Counted from the first letter of the stretch, positions 42,048-51,333 are shown. The stretch: DNA of 64,000 bases from Thermophilibacter provencensis (GCF_030372065.1 NZ_JAUDEA010000002.1:62001-126000); one strand, 5' to 3'. Notes: a model not told the origin generated them from the sequence alone. A program made the numbers and translations.

Positions 42048-45000
42048 CTACGAGCGACCACGCAGGGCGCGCCCGACGGACTTGAGCACCTCGCGGCGGC
42101 GCGAGCCAAGCGGCAGCACCGGGTCGAGCACGCGAAGCAGGCTCCTCTCCCCCACGGCGCGCTCGGGCAGCAGCACCACGGGCTCGGGGGCAGGCTCTGG
42201 TGCCGGAGCAGGCTCGGGCAGCGGCTGCGTGCTCGCAAGCGCCATGAGCTTCTCGTAGAGCGGCGTCTTGCGCGCATACTCCCAGTAGAGCTCGCTCAGG
42301 TCGCACATGCCGTACTTCCAGGGCTTCTCAAAGCCCGCGTAGTGGACAATCTTGGGGTCGGAATACGCCGTGAGATAGCGGTCGTACACGTCCGCCGGGG
42401 CAAAGCTGAAGACGCGCGCGATGCGCCCGCCGCAGTCGTTCATGACGTTCCAGGCATTGTCGAGAAACACCACGTGGCCCTGGCACTGAGCGTTCAGGAT
42501 GTCCTGGTCGTCGTAGATGTACTTGGTCTCCGCCGCAAGCTCGAGCCACTCCGCAACGCTGTGCAGCCCGCGCAGCTCGCGCGTGTTGAGCACGAGCACG
42601 CCTGCCTGAAAGTACGTGTACGGGTCCCCAAGCCCCAGAACCTCGTCGGAGTAGCGCAGGCGCTCCCCGCCTGCCATGTTGAGGTTGCCCAGGTAGTCAA
42701 TGTCAATGGCAGCCGCGAGGTAGTTGTCACCCAGCTCGGTGTCAAAGAGCTCCGCCACGTCCCCGCGCACGATGAGGTCCGAGTCAAGGTAGAGGACCTT
42801 GTCGTATCCCGGCAGAACCTCCTGGATAAGAAAGCGGTAGTAGGTCTCAACGCTAATGTGGGCGTTACTCGTACGCAGGTCATAGGAGCGCAGGATGTCC
42901 CGCACGTTGACAAAGCGCAGCGCAGCGTTCTCAAAGCGCGAGAAGAACGAGCCCATGAGCCGCTGGTTGTGCGCTGAGATGTCCTTCTCGAGGACTACCA
43001 CGTCATAGAGCCGCTCGGGAGAGGCGTTCTCCAGCATGGAGAAGATCGTCGTCGTGAGCATGGGGACGTAGTTGTTGTCCGCGGCAAAGACCACGGGAAT
43101 AACCGGGCGGCCGGCGGCTGCAAGGGGCTCGAGCGCCGGACGGCGAAGAGGCTCGGGGTTCTCAAAGTGAACGCACTGGAGCTCCTTCCAGCGCAGCTCA
43201 ACGTTCACGCGACGCTCGTGGATAAGGAAGACGTTGAGGAGACGCTCGGAGAGGTGCCCGGGCGTGCGCAGCCCCTCGTGGCTGTAGGTGGAGCAGTCCC
43301 AATCCTCCATGAAGCGCTCCAAAACCGGGAACATCCATGCGCAGTAGCGATGGAAGAGGTCGCGCCGCATGATGAACATGTTGCAGAAGCAGGCGCGGTG
43401 CCCGCCGAGAAACGCGCGGACGTCCTCGGCGTACTCCGGGTACATCTTGCAGACGATATCCATGGTGCGCGTGAGGTCCGCAAGGTTGAGGTGCGGGGCG
43501 CGCGCGTAGTGGTCGAGCGGGTTGGCGTAGCGCTCGGGGAAGGCGCTCATGTCGTTGACGCCCGTGGTGATGACGTCCCACCCCTCGATGACGGAGGCCA
43601 TGGTCGCGTCGTCAAGGCCATAGCGCTTCTGGGAGTCCCAGTCTATGCGCGCATCCATCACCTCGCCGTAGACGTTCTCATCGTGGCGGCGATCCACAAA
43701 GTCGAAGTAGCGGCGGTAGTGGCAGAAGCCGTAGTACTCGGCGTCAACGTTCTTCCAGGCCCAGTACTGCGTGGTGAGCTCGCAGTACATGGCGTTCTTC
43801 TCGGCGATGTTGTCCCCGGTGTCATCCTGGAGCGCCCAGGGGAAGCGCATGCGCGGGCGCGCGAGCCCAACCTGAACGGGCTGGAGGATGTCGCTGTGGA
43901 AGCGGTTGACCTCCTTGTGGGTGGTCACAAAGATGCGGATGCGCTGGTCGTTGTAGTCATGCTCGCTCACGGGGTGGATGTCGTCGGCCGCAGCCTCGCG
44001 CGCGGGGGCGTTCTCCTCGATGTCATAGAGATGCGAGCGTGCCTCGTGACGATACCTCGCAAAGCGCTCCGGTAGCTCGGGTGCGCCGTCGGCGAGCTCG
44101 TCTGCAAGGCGGAACCACTGCGCGGCAACGGACACGCTCTCGAAGGGCTCCCCCGTCGTGAGAGCGGCGTAGGCGCGGTCGCGCACGAGGCGCATAACCT
44201 GTGCGGCAATCTCGCCGGCCCCAAAGGCGTCCACGGCGGCGCGGGCGGCCTCGGCCTTGTCGGAGTCGTCCACGCGGCGCAGCCAGTCGTTCATGAGCAG
44301 GTCGAGGAGCTTGGACGTGGCACCCGCAACGTGCTGGCTCACGGCCTCATCAGCGCACTTCTCCGCGTAGCGCTTCATCGCGTCCACACATGCGCGGAAC
44401 TGCCTACAGAAGCTGGAGAAGGTGGCGGCTTCAATGGCGCTGGTCCCCGTAACGCCGCGGCCGTAGAAGTAGCGCAGGGCCCGCACGTCGTTCACGGTGA
44501 TTTGCTCGCTGGCGCGGTGCGCGAGAACAAGCAGCTCGTAGCAGTCCTCCGCGCGCTCGAGGCGCTCCTCGGCCATGGCAAGAAACGCCTCGCGGCAGAA
44601 CTCCGTGCGATAGGCGCGCTGCGTGACGCGCCAGTCCTGGGCATAGCCACCGTCAGCGTCAAAGATCGCGTGGCAGGCCTCCGCTCCAGACATGCGCTCG
44701 AGCGGAGCGTTGACGTTCTCCTCAAAGGCGCGGCAGTCCTCGTCGGACACGCCCGAGGGAACAACCTCGATGCCAAAGTGGACCATGTCAGGGCACCCGT
44801 CCCCAATGGCGCAGACGAGCCCCTCGAGGGCATCCGGGGAGAGCTCGTCATCGGCGTCGAGAAAGATCGTATAGTCCTTCTCGCACACCTCGATACCCGC
44901 GCGCCGGGCAAGGTGGAGCCCCCGGTTCTTGGGAAGGGAGAGCACGCGGAACCTCTCGTCACCCCTTGCGTAGCGCTGGGCAACCGCCAGCGTGTCATCC

Positions 45001-45128
45001 GGGCTGGCGTCGTTCACGATGACGCACTCCCACGAGGGGTAGGACTGGCGAGCAATGCTATCGAGACATCCCGGCAGGTACGCAACGTTGTTATACGCCG
45101 TGACGACTATCGAGAACGTGGGTGACAA
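42048..45128 (-). CDS. Three-domain glycosyltransferase: GT2-DUF4422-GT8
   Basis: A 1026-aa cytoplasmic protein fusing three transferase modules. Residues 1 to ~250 are GT2 (FSIVVTAYNNVAYLPGCLDS, FLDADDEL). About residues 395-640 are DUF4422 (IFVTTHKEV, GDNIAEKNAMYCELTTQYWAWKN, YYGFCHYRRYF, FCNMFIMRRDLFHRYCAWMF). From about 680 is GT8 (IPVVFAADNNYVPML, KVLYLDSDLIV with its DxD, YFQAGVLVLNTRELR). A Pro/Ala/Glu-rich tail (PAPEPAPEPV) ends it. The TTG start has GGGAG about eight bases upstream. Likely adds successive sugars to a wall polymer. Nearby GT2 genes suggest a shared pathway. Confidence 0.9.
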   Translation of the reverse strand: MSPTFSIVVTAYNNVAYLPGCLDSIARQSYPSWECVIVNDASPDDTLAVAQRYARGDERFRVLSLPKNRGLHLARRAGIEVCEKDYTIFLDADDELSPDALEGLVCAIGDGCPDMVHFGIEVVPSGVSDEDCRAFEENVNAPLERMSGAEACHAIFDADGGYAQDWRVTQRAYRTEFCREAFLAMAEERLERAEDCYELLVLAHRASEQITVNDVRALRYFYGRGVTGTSAIEAATFSSFCRQFRACVDAMKRYAEKCADEAVSQHVAGATSKLLDLLMNDWLRRVDDSDKAEAARAAVDAFGAGEIAAQVMRLVRDRAYAALTTGEPFESVSVAAQWFRLADELADGAPELPERFARYRHEARSHLYDIEENAPAREAAADDIHPVSEHDYNDQRIRIFVTTHKEVNRFHSDILQPVQVGLARPRMRFPWALQDDTGDNIAEKNAMYCELTTQYWAWKNVDAEYYGFCHYRRYFDFVDRRHDENVYGEVMDARIDWDSQKRYGLDDATMASVIEGWDVITTGVNDMSAFPERYANPLDHYARAPHLNLADLTRTMDIVCKMYPEYAEDVRAFLGGHRACFCNMFIMRRDLFHRYCAWMFPVLERFMEDWDCSTYSHEGLRTPGHLSERLLNVFLIHERRVNVELRWKELQCVHFENPEPLRRPALEPLAAAGRPVIPVVFAADNNYVPMLTTTIFSMLENASPERLYDVVVLEKDISAHNQRLMGSFFSRFENAALRFVNVRDILRSYDLRTSNAHISVETYYRFLIQEVLPGYDKVLYLDSDLIVRGDVAELFDTELGDNYLAAAIDIDYLGNLNMAGGERLRYSDEVLGLGDPYTYFQAGVLVLNTRELRGLHSVAEWLELAAETKYIYDDQDILNAQCQGHVVFLDNAWNVMNDCGGRIARVFSFAPADVYDRYLTAYSDPKIVHYAGFEKPWKYGMCDLSELYWEYARKTPLYEKLMALASTQPLPEPAPAPEPAPEPVVLLPERAVGERSLLRVLDPVLPLGSRRREVLKSVGRALRGRS

Positions 45129-45188
45129 AATGGCTCCCTCTCAACGGGTCTGGTGCTCCCCATTATCTCCAAACTGTGCGTCCCAGGT

Positions 45189-46373
45189 CTACCTTGTCCG
45201 CAAACGCGCAAGAAGGTGACGCACGACGCCGCGCACACTTCTCTCGTCCTTCAGGTTCTCAAGGTCTCCGAGGTGACGCTCGGCCGCTTCTTTCATGATG
45301 GCGTAGCGAGGGGAGACGGGGCCAGAGACGAGCTCGTCCGCGCGACGCGCGTCCGCGAGGAGCCGGTGAAGCTCGTCGGATGACTTTGGGCAGGTCCGGG
45401 CGTCAAAGAGCGCGTAGGCGCGGTCCCGCACAAAGCGGTAGAGCTCCCCCGCCACGGCGTCCGCGGGCCAGAGGGAGAGGACGCCGTCAATGGCAGCCCG
45501 CTGCCCCTCGGCGGAAAGGCCGTCGTGGAGCTCGTTCATGACGTGCTCAATGAGGCGGTCGCGCACGTCGGCCACGCGTGCGGGCCAGTCGTCGCGCACC
45601 ACAGCGCCCGAACACGCAAAGTCCTCGATCAGCGTGAGCGCGGCGTGATCGCGCTCGCTGGTGGCAAGCACGTCCTCAACCGTCTGGCGCGCGCCAAAGG
45701 TTTCCCCTCGACCGAGGTGGTACTCGTACCACGGCGCGTCGGGGACCGCCACGTACGTTGTCGCCATGGAGCAGAGCAGAAAGCTCGCGTAGAGGTCATC
45801 CGAGAGCGTGAGCCGCACGTCATGAGTGGCCGCCCAAGCACTGCGCGCGATCTCGCCGCGATACACCTTGTGGTGAACGTGCCAGTCAAACCCGCGGTCA
45901 CCGGAGAACTGCGTCTGGAGGATCTTCTCGCCCTCCAAGCGGCGCGGAGGTGGCGTGAGAAAACCGGTCATGCCGGCAGCGGCGCCCTCCGCCGCAGCGT
46001 TCTCCGCAATGACGCTCACGCCAAAGTGGAGGATGTCGGGGTCGTGATCCGTGAGGGCGGCTTCGATTTCCTCGAGGGCCCCGGGCGCAAGCGCGTCGTC
46101 CTGATCAACGAGAAGCACGTAGTCCCCGGTGCTCGCAAGAACGCCGTCACGGCGCGCCCGCAGCGTGCCGCCGTTCTCCGCCCGCTCGACGAGCCTCACG
46201 CGCGAGTCTCTCTCTGCAAGCGCCCTTACGAGCGTGGGCGTCTCGTCGGAGCTCCTGTCATCAGCAACGATGACCTCAAGGTCGTCCACGCCCTGAGAGA
46301 GCACGCTCTCAAGACACTCCGCAATATGCGCGGCGCCATTGAACGCCGGAACAACGACAGAAAAGCGCGGCAT
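45189..46373 (-). CDS. Glycosyltransferase family 2
   Basis: A 394-aa GT-A enzyme: FSVVVPAFNGAAHIAECLESVL, VIVADDRSSDETPTLV, LLVDQDDALAPGA (metal site), then a helical C-terminal half that resembles the region following the GT2 domain in the neighbouring 1026-aa protein (for example YRFVRDRAYALFDA versus MRLVRDRAYAALTT). The two genes therefore look like an old duplication. The ATG at 46373 follows GGGAGATTGTC; the upstream extension is rejected. Substrates unknown. Confidence 0.88.
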   Translation of the reverse strand: MPRFSVVVPAFNGAAHIAECLESVLSQGVDDLEVIVADDRSSDETPTLVRALAERDSRVRLVERAENGGTLRARRDGVLASTGDYVLLVDQDDALAPGALEEIEAALTDHDPDILHFGVSVIAENAAAEGAAAGMTGFLTPPPRRLEGEKILQTQFSGDRGFDWHVHHKVYRGEIARSAWAATHDVRLTLSDDLYASFLLCSMATTYVAVPDAPWYEYHLGRGETFGARQTVEDVLATSERDHAALTLIEDFACSGAVVRDDWPARVADVRDRLIEHVMNELHDGLSAEGQRAAIDGVLSLWPADAVAGELYRFVRDRAYALFDARTCPKSSDELHRLLADARRADELVSGPVSPRYAIMKEAAERHLGDLENLKDERSVRGVVRHLLARLRTR

Positions 46374-46599
46374 GACAATCTCCCGGCCAACGTGTAATTC
46401 CTCACCCACGATGATGGCACAAGAGCCCCGCCAGACAAAGGAGAAGGACGCGTGGCCGCGCGGGACCCATCCAAAGCGCCAGAGGGTCATGGTTCCGGGC
46501 GCTCTCATGTAAGAAGGTTGTTATCACCTGCGCAAGCACTTCTCGCCAAGCGCTCTCAGCGCGTACGATACTGCCTGGGAACTGGGGAAACGAGGGGGC

Positions 46600-47835
46600 A
46601 TGCGCGTTCGCTCGAACATAGTCATGACCGTGGCTGCCGTCGCGCTGACGGGCCTGCTCTTCCCTGGCGCGGCATGGGCGCAGGACACGCAGGACGTGTG
46701 GGGGCTTGCTCATCCCACATCAGGCGAGTTGCTTTACACGGCCGACGAGGCGGAGCGCGACGCGCTCGTTGAGTCCGGCTGGGAGGCACGGGGCGTCGCG
46801 TGGGCCGCCCCCGCGGATTCGGACGAGCCCGTCTACCGGCTCTTCTCGGATGAGGGAACTCACCTCTACACCGCCGACCCCATTGAGTGTCTCCAGCTCA
46901 TGATTGGCGGCTGGACGGGCGAGGGCATCTGCTGGTACTCGGACGAGGGGAAGGCGCTCCCCGTCATACGGACGGACAGGGGCTACGAAATAAGCTCGAC
47001 AATCCCAGGAGACTCCACCGAGATTGCCTGGTACGCGCTTTCGGGGGGAGACGTTACCCTTGAGACGGCGGACGGCATCACGGTGACGGGCCCCGCCGGT
47101 TTTAGCGAGACCGAGGAGTTCCAGCGCGTAGAGGATGAGATCGAGAAAGTCCACCAGGATGGCCATGACCTGGGCATTGTCCTTCTCGACCTGCACACGG
47201 GGCGCGGAATCTCCTATGGGGCGAGCGAGCAGCGCTACTCCGCGAGCACCGCTAAGGCGCTCTTCTGCGCGATGATCTACGAGCGTCACGGCACCGCGGG
47301 AGGCAACGCCAGGTTGGTTGAGGGGGCCGTCGTGGACTCCTCCAATGAGGATTACTTTGCGCTCTTCCACCACTACAGCGAGGAGGAATTCTTCGACTGG
47401 CTCGCCACGAGCGGCGCGCCCAACGCCACGGAACCCGCTCAGGCGGAGCACTATCTCTGGATCTCTGCCGCCGAGACCGCGGAGTGCTGGGAGCACATAT
47501 GGCGCTGGTGGCTCACGGGGGCCGAGGGGGCTGACGAGCTTGCCGGTCTTCTCGGCCGCACGCGTCACTCGGCCATGGGCGGACTGCTTAGGCAGCGCTA
47601 CGACGCGTGGTGCAAGCCGGGCTGGTACGAGGAGGACTGGCTTAACATTGCCGCAACCAACGACGTAGGCGTGGTCTTCTCTGACTGCGGGCCTTACGTC
47701 CTCGTGGTGATGACGGACTACGGGAGCGACTTCGAGCCGCTCTTCCCCATCATCGATGCGCTCAACGCGTGCCACGGCGCGCTCTGCGGCGGGTCAACGG
47801 AATCGCTGCTCACGGGATACGAGGAGCGCTCGTAG
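46600..47835 (+). CDS. Secreted beta-lactamase-fold serine hydrolase with degenerate DUF5648 repeats
   Basis: A 411-aa exported protein. After a signal peptide come three DUF5648-like repeats that have lost the NPY core (WGLAHPTSGELLYT, YRLFSDEGTHLYT, and a third barely recognisable apart from ending IAWYAL). The C-terminal domain has the SxxK nucleophile in YSASTAKAL, SxN in VDSSNEDY and KPG in place of KTG (CKPGWY), followed by ATNDVGVVF. This fits the Beta-lactamase2/DD-peptidase superfamily. Target likely peptidoglycan, not proven. A close paralogue lies 570 bp downstream. Confidence 0.85.
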   Translation: MRVRSNIVMTVAAVALTGLLFPGAAWAQDTQDVWGLAHPTSGELLYTADEAERDALVESGWEARGVAWAAPADSDEPVYRLFSDEGTHLYTADPIECLQLMIGGWTGEGICWYSDEGKALPVIRTDRGYEISSTIPGDSTEIAWYALSGGDVTLETADGITVTGPAGFSETEEFQRVEDEIEKVHQDGHDLGIVLLDLHTGRGISYGASEQRYSASTAKALFCAMIYERHGTAGGNARLVEGAVVDSSNEDYFALFHHYSEEEFFDWLATSGAPNATEPAQAEHYLWISAAETAECWEHIWRWWLTGAEGADELAGLLGRTRHSAMGGLLRQRYDAWCKPGWYEEDWLNIAATNDVGVVFSDCGPYVLVVMTDYGSDFEPLFPIIDALNACHGALCGGSTESLLTGYEERS

Positions 47836-48403
47836 CCGAGTCGCTCCGGTCCAGGGGCGCGCTTAAATAAGAGGCCGAGTGCGCGCTACAGTCCCGAGGG
47901 ACGCTTCAAAAATGCTTCGAGTGAGGCGGCTGTCCTGGCAACGCGCTTAGAAAACGTGTCGAGTGCGCTGGCGCGCTATGAGACGCTGAGAAAAGCGACC
48001 GAGAGCACGCTGATGAGGCACTTCTCGCTTTAAAAATACGTCGAGTGACACAATGGCCAAGCGAGAAGAACCTGGCACCGCGCACTCGGCAGGATTCCAA
48101 TGCGTGGGCGATACCCATGGCGCGCACTCGGGCCAATTCCAAAGCGCTCCCTCCCCCACAAGCGCGCAGTGGGCGCATTTCCAAAGCGCACCGAAAACCC
48201 TGCGCTTACTCGGCGATTTTTCGAAGCGCGTAAGCGGCACGCCCCGCACACTCGGCGAGATTTCCAAGCAGCCATGCGCACCCGGAAATGCACCCCCACC
48301 ATATCCCCCGATGCACGCCAACCGCTCGCCTAAAGAAAACTAATATGACCGCCACTCGGGCAGACAATATCCCCAGCAACAAGCACGGGAAAAGGAGCCG
48401 CGG
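47836..48403. other. 568-bp intergenic region holding an oriented repeat array
   Basis: No credible gene. Almost the whole interval between the two serine hydrolase paralogues is the 26-bp/42-bp-pitch array at 47859-48271. The last 130 bp contain a further partial unit near 48277 and the leader of the second paralogue with AAAGGAGCCG before its ATG. Confidence 0.6.
47859..48271. repeat. Ten degenerate 26-bp elements at ~42-bp pitch, orientation switching midway
   Basis: Five elements of the form GCGCTTxGAAAAxGxxTCGAGT start near 47859, 47901, 47943, 47983 and 48025. Five of the opposite orientation (GCGCACTCGGxxAATTCCAA) start near 48080, 48122, 48164, 48204 and 48246. Steps are 42, 42, 40, 42 and 42, 42, 40, 42. 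Some changes are paired at the two ends (CGCA/TGCG, CGCTT/AAGCG). Confidence 0.85.
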
Positions 48404-49699
48404 ATGAGAGCCAACCGCCATCAGAGCCAAGCGCTTCTTGCCACGGCGGCCCTTGCCCTCGTGCTCACGTTCCTTGCACCCGTGACCGCCCGCGCGGCAG
48501 ACGCGCAGTCCATGTGGCGCCTCTACAACCCCTACACCGGCGAGCACCTCTACACCGCAAGCACCAGCGAGAGAAACGCGCTGGCGGAGATTGGCTGGCA
48601 GCCCGAGGGAGTGGGCTGGATCGCCCCCACGTCGTCTCAGACGCCGGTGTACAGGCTCTTTAACCCCTACGTTGATGACCACCACTACACGACAAGCGTG
48701 GACGAGTGCGTGGCGCTCGTGGACGCCGGCTGGCGCGATGAGGGCATCTGCTGGTACTCGGACGACGCCAAGACCGTTGAGGTCAAGCGACAGTTCAACC
48801 CCTACGAGCAACGCGGGACGCACAACTACACCTACAGCCAGGACGAGGCAAACGCGCTCGTGAGCCGGGGCTGGCATGACGAGGGAGCGGCCTGGTACGC
48901 AGTTGCCCGCGGAGACGTCACCGTGACCACGTCCAGCGGAATTACCGTGGGCGGCCCCGAGGGCTTCACGGGCAGCGCGGAGTTTCAGCGTGTTGAGCAG
49001 GCCATCTCATCTGTGAGGGCCGCCGGCCGCGACATCGGAGTGGTGATGTACGACCTTCACAGCGGCCGCAGCCTCTCCTACAACGCCAACAAGAGCTTCT
49101 ACTCGGCGAGCACCGCCAAGGCGCTCTACTGCGCCATGATCCTCGAGAACTACGGCAGCGCAGGCGCCAACACGCGCCTTGTGGAAGCCTCGCTCGTCGA
49201 TTCCGACAACGCCTCCTACGGCAGGCTCGTGGACATATACGGTCGCCCGCAGTTTGACCGGTGGCTTGCCGCAAACGGCGCGCCAAGCGCATATCACCCC
49301 TCGGCTGCGCTCGACTACCTCTACATCTCCGCAGGCGAGACCGCCAACGCCTGGGAGCACATCTGGAACTGGTGGCTCTCTGGCGGCGCCGGGTCCTCGG
49401 AGTTTGCCGGATACATGAGGCGCACGCACCACTCGGCCATGGGAGGGCTTCTCCGCAAGCGCTACGAGGCCTGGTGCAAGCCGGGTTGGTATCCAGACAG
49501 CCCCGTCGGCATAAACGCGACCAACGACGTCGGCATCGTCTTCTCGGACTGCGAACCGTACGTGCTGGTGGTCATGACAAACTACGGCAACAACTTCCAG
49601 CCGCTCTTCCCGATCATCGACTCGCTCAACGCCTGTCATGGCGCGCTCTGCGGTGGGTCAACGGAGTCCCTGCTTACAGGTTATGAGACGCGCTCTTAG
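48404..49699 (+). CDS. Secreted beta-lactamase-fold serine hydrolase with three DUF5648 repeats
   Basis: A 431-aa exported protein and paralogue of the 46600 gene. Signal peptide ends near ARAADA; three intact DUF5648 repeats follow (WRLYNPYTGEHLYT, YRLFNPYVDDHHYT, KRQFNPYEQRGTHNYT). The hydrolase domain has SxxK in YSASTAKALYC, SDN in VDSDNASYG, and KPG in CKPGWYPDS followed by ATNDVGIVF. Shared long segments such as SALMGGLL-type (HHSAMGGLLRKRYEAWCK) and GALCGGSTESLLTGYE show recent duplication. Probably acts on wall peptides; beta-lactam hydrolysis is possible but unproven. Confidence 0.9.
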   Translation: MRANRHQSQALLATAALALVLTFLAPVTARAADAQSMWRLYNPYTGEHLYTASTSERNALAEIGWQPEGVGWIAPTSSQTPVYRLFNPYVDDHHYTTSVDECVALVDAGWRDEGICWYSDDAKTVEVKRQFNPYEQRGTHNYTYSQDEANALVSRGWHDEGAAWYAVARGDVTVTTSSGITVGGPEGFTGSAEFQRVEQAISSVRAAGRDIGVVMYDLHSGRSLSYNANKSFYSASTAKALYCAMILENYGSAGANTRLVEASLVDSDNASYGRLVDIYGRPQFDRWLAANGAPSAYHPSAALDYLYISAGETANAWEHIWNWWLSGGAGSSEFAGYMRRTHHSAMGGLLRKRYEAWCKPGWYPDSPVGINATNDVGIVFSDCEPYVLVVMTNYGNNFQPLFPIIDSLNACHGALCGGSTESLLTGYETRS

Positions 49700-49832
49700 A
49701 TACGGCGAGAAGAACGAGCGACCATAACCGAGCGGCCGTCGACTTTGTTAAACGTGGCTTGAGGCGGTACCGGGCACATTCCTGAACGCTATGATGCTGG
49801 TAGATGCCCGCACCAACTCGTTTGGAGGATCT

Positions 49833-51308
49833 ATGAGGCAAAACCTTCGAGCCCTGCTCGTCTCTGTGTGCGCGCTGGTCTTCTCGGCCACACTGGCCTG
49901 GCCCTGCACCGCACTGGCAGCAGATGGCCTTCAGCCCGACCCGGACGCCCCAAGCGCAAGCGCTCTCTCTGAGCTCGCGGCCGGCACGGCACTGACCGAC
50001 GACCAGGCCGCCACTCAGAACGATGAGGAGGCCCAGCCCGAGGACAACACCACGCCCACCGAGAACCCCGAGGAAGACCCCGAGAAGAACCCGGAGGAAG
50101 AGGAGCCCACGATCGACTGCTACGACCCAGATTCCTGGAACGTCTGGACCAAGACCGAGGACGGCACCTACGTCGCCACTAACGTAAACGGCGCAACCGG
50201 CATGGAACAGACCGACGCCAAGGGCGGCCTGGGCATCGACGTCTCCGTGTGGCAGCACGACATCGACTGGGCCAAGGTCAAGCAGACGGGCCTGGTGGAC
50301 TTTGTCATCATCCGCGCAGGCTGGGGCTACAACCTCACCTCTCAGGATGACGCCGAGTTCCTTGACAACGTGAAGGGCTGCATTGAGAACGACATCCCCT
50401 TTGGCATCTACCTCTACTCCTACGCCTATGACACCTCTACGGCGCTCGACGAGGCCGAGCACGTGCTGCGCCTGCTTGAGACCGCCGGCCTCACGCCCGA
50501 TCAGGTTGCCTACCCCATCTACTACGACCTTGAGACGCAGGACCCCAAGACGGGTCGTCCCGCAGGCCAGGACGGCGAGGGCAACTACCACGTCCTGAGC
50601 AACGATCAGGTCGAGCAGGTCGCGGCTACCTTCTGCTCAGCCATCCGCGAGGCCGGCTACACGCCCGGCATCTACTCCAACCTCAACTGGTGGACCAACT
50701 ACCTCACGGGCCCCGGGTTTGACGCATGGCACAAGTGGGTTGCCCAGTACAACCTCACCTGCAGCTACCAGGGCGAGTACGACATCTGGCAGTGCATGTG
50801 CAACGGGCGCATAGACGGCATCCCCGCCAACGTGGACATCAACTTCGACTACGTGGACCTCGACGCCCCCGCCGAGGTGGACGACAGCGTGGAGACGATG
50901 TATCGCATGTACAACCAGTACACAGGCGAGCACTTCTACACGGCGAGCACGGTTGAGCGCGACACCCTCATCGGTCTCGGCTGGACCTACGAGGGCACGG
51001 GTTGGATTGCCCCCACCGAGGGAATCCCGGTCTACCGCCTCTTCAACCCCTACTCCGACGACCACCACTACACCACCAGCAAGGAGGAGTACGAGTCCCT
51101 CGCCAAGATCGGCTGGCAGCAGGAGGGCGAGGGCTGGTATTCCGCCGACCCCAGCGCCGAGAACGCGGTCGCGCTGCAGCGCCTCTTCAACCCCTACGCA
51201 GAGACGGCAACCCACCACTACACCGCAAGCCCCGAGGAGGTCGAGAAGCTCGTGGAGATTGGCTGGGTGCATGAGGAAGTGGCTTGGTACGGCGTAGACC
51301 CGAACTAA
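49833..51308 (+). CDS. Secreted GH25 muramidase with DUF5648 repeats
   Basis: A 491-aa exported lysozyme. Signal peptide, an acidic Pro/Glu-rich linker (PEEDPEKNPEEEEP), then a GH25 domain with GIDVSVWQHDIDWAKVK (first catalytic Asp region), PFGIYLYSYA, YPIYYDLETQ (catalytic Asp/Glu) and YDIWQCMCNGRIDGI. Three DUF5648 repeats end the protein (YRMYNQYTGEHFYT, YRLFNPYSDDHHYT, QRLFNPYAETATHHYT). The ATG at 49833 has GGAGG six bases upstream. It cleaves the MurNAc-GlcNAc bond by family knowledge. Confidence 0.93.
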   Translation: MRQNLRALLVSVCALVFSATLAWPCTALAADGLQPDPDAPSASALSELAAGTALTDDQAATQNDEEAQPEDNTTPTENPEEDPEKNPEEEEPTIDCYDPDSWNVWTKTEDGTYVATNVNGATGMEQTDAKGGLGIDVSVWQHDIDWAKVKQTGLVDFVIIRAGWGYNLTSQDDAEFLDNVKGCIENDIPFGIYLYSYAYDTSTALDEAEHVLRLLETAGLTPDQVAYPIYYDLETQDPKTGRPAGQDGEGNYHVLSNDQVEQVAATFCSAIREAGYTPGIYSNLNWWTNYLTGPGFDAWHKWVAQYNLTCSYQGEYDIWQCMCNGRIDGIPANVDINFDYVDLDAPAEVDDSVETMYRMYNQYTGEHFYTASTVERDTLIGLGWTYEGTGWIAPTEGIPVYRLFNPYSDDHHYTTSKEEYESLAKIGWQQEGEGWYSADPSAENAVALQRLFNPYAETATHHYTASPEEVEKLVEIGWVHEEVAWYGVDPN

Positions 51309-51333
51309 GCGAGGCTAACAAGCACTGTGACGA

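Noticed and set aside
47947-48321. Open frame with 14-residue repeats within the 42-bp array
   Set aside because: 42 bp is 14 codons, so any frame through the array looks repetitive. The orientation switch, the 40-bp steps and the lack of a ribosome site argue against coding.
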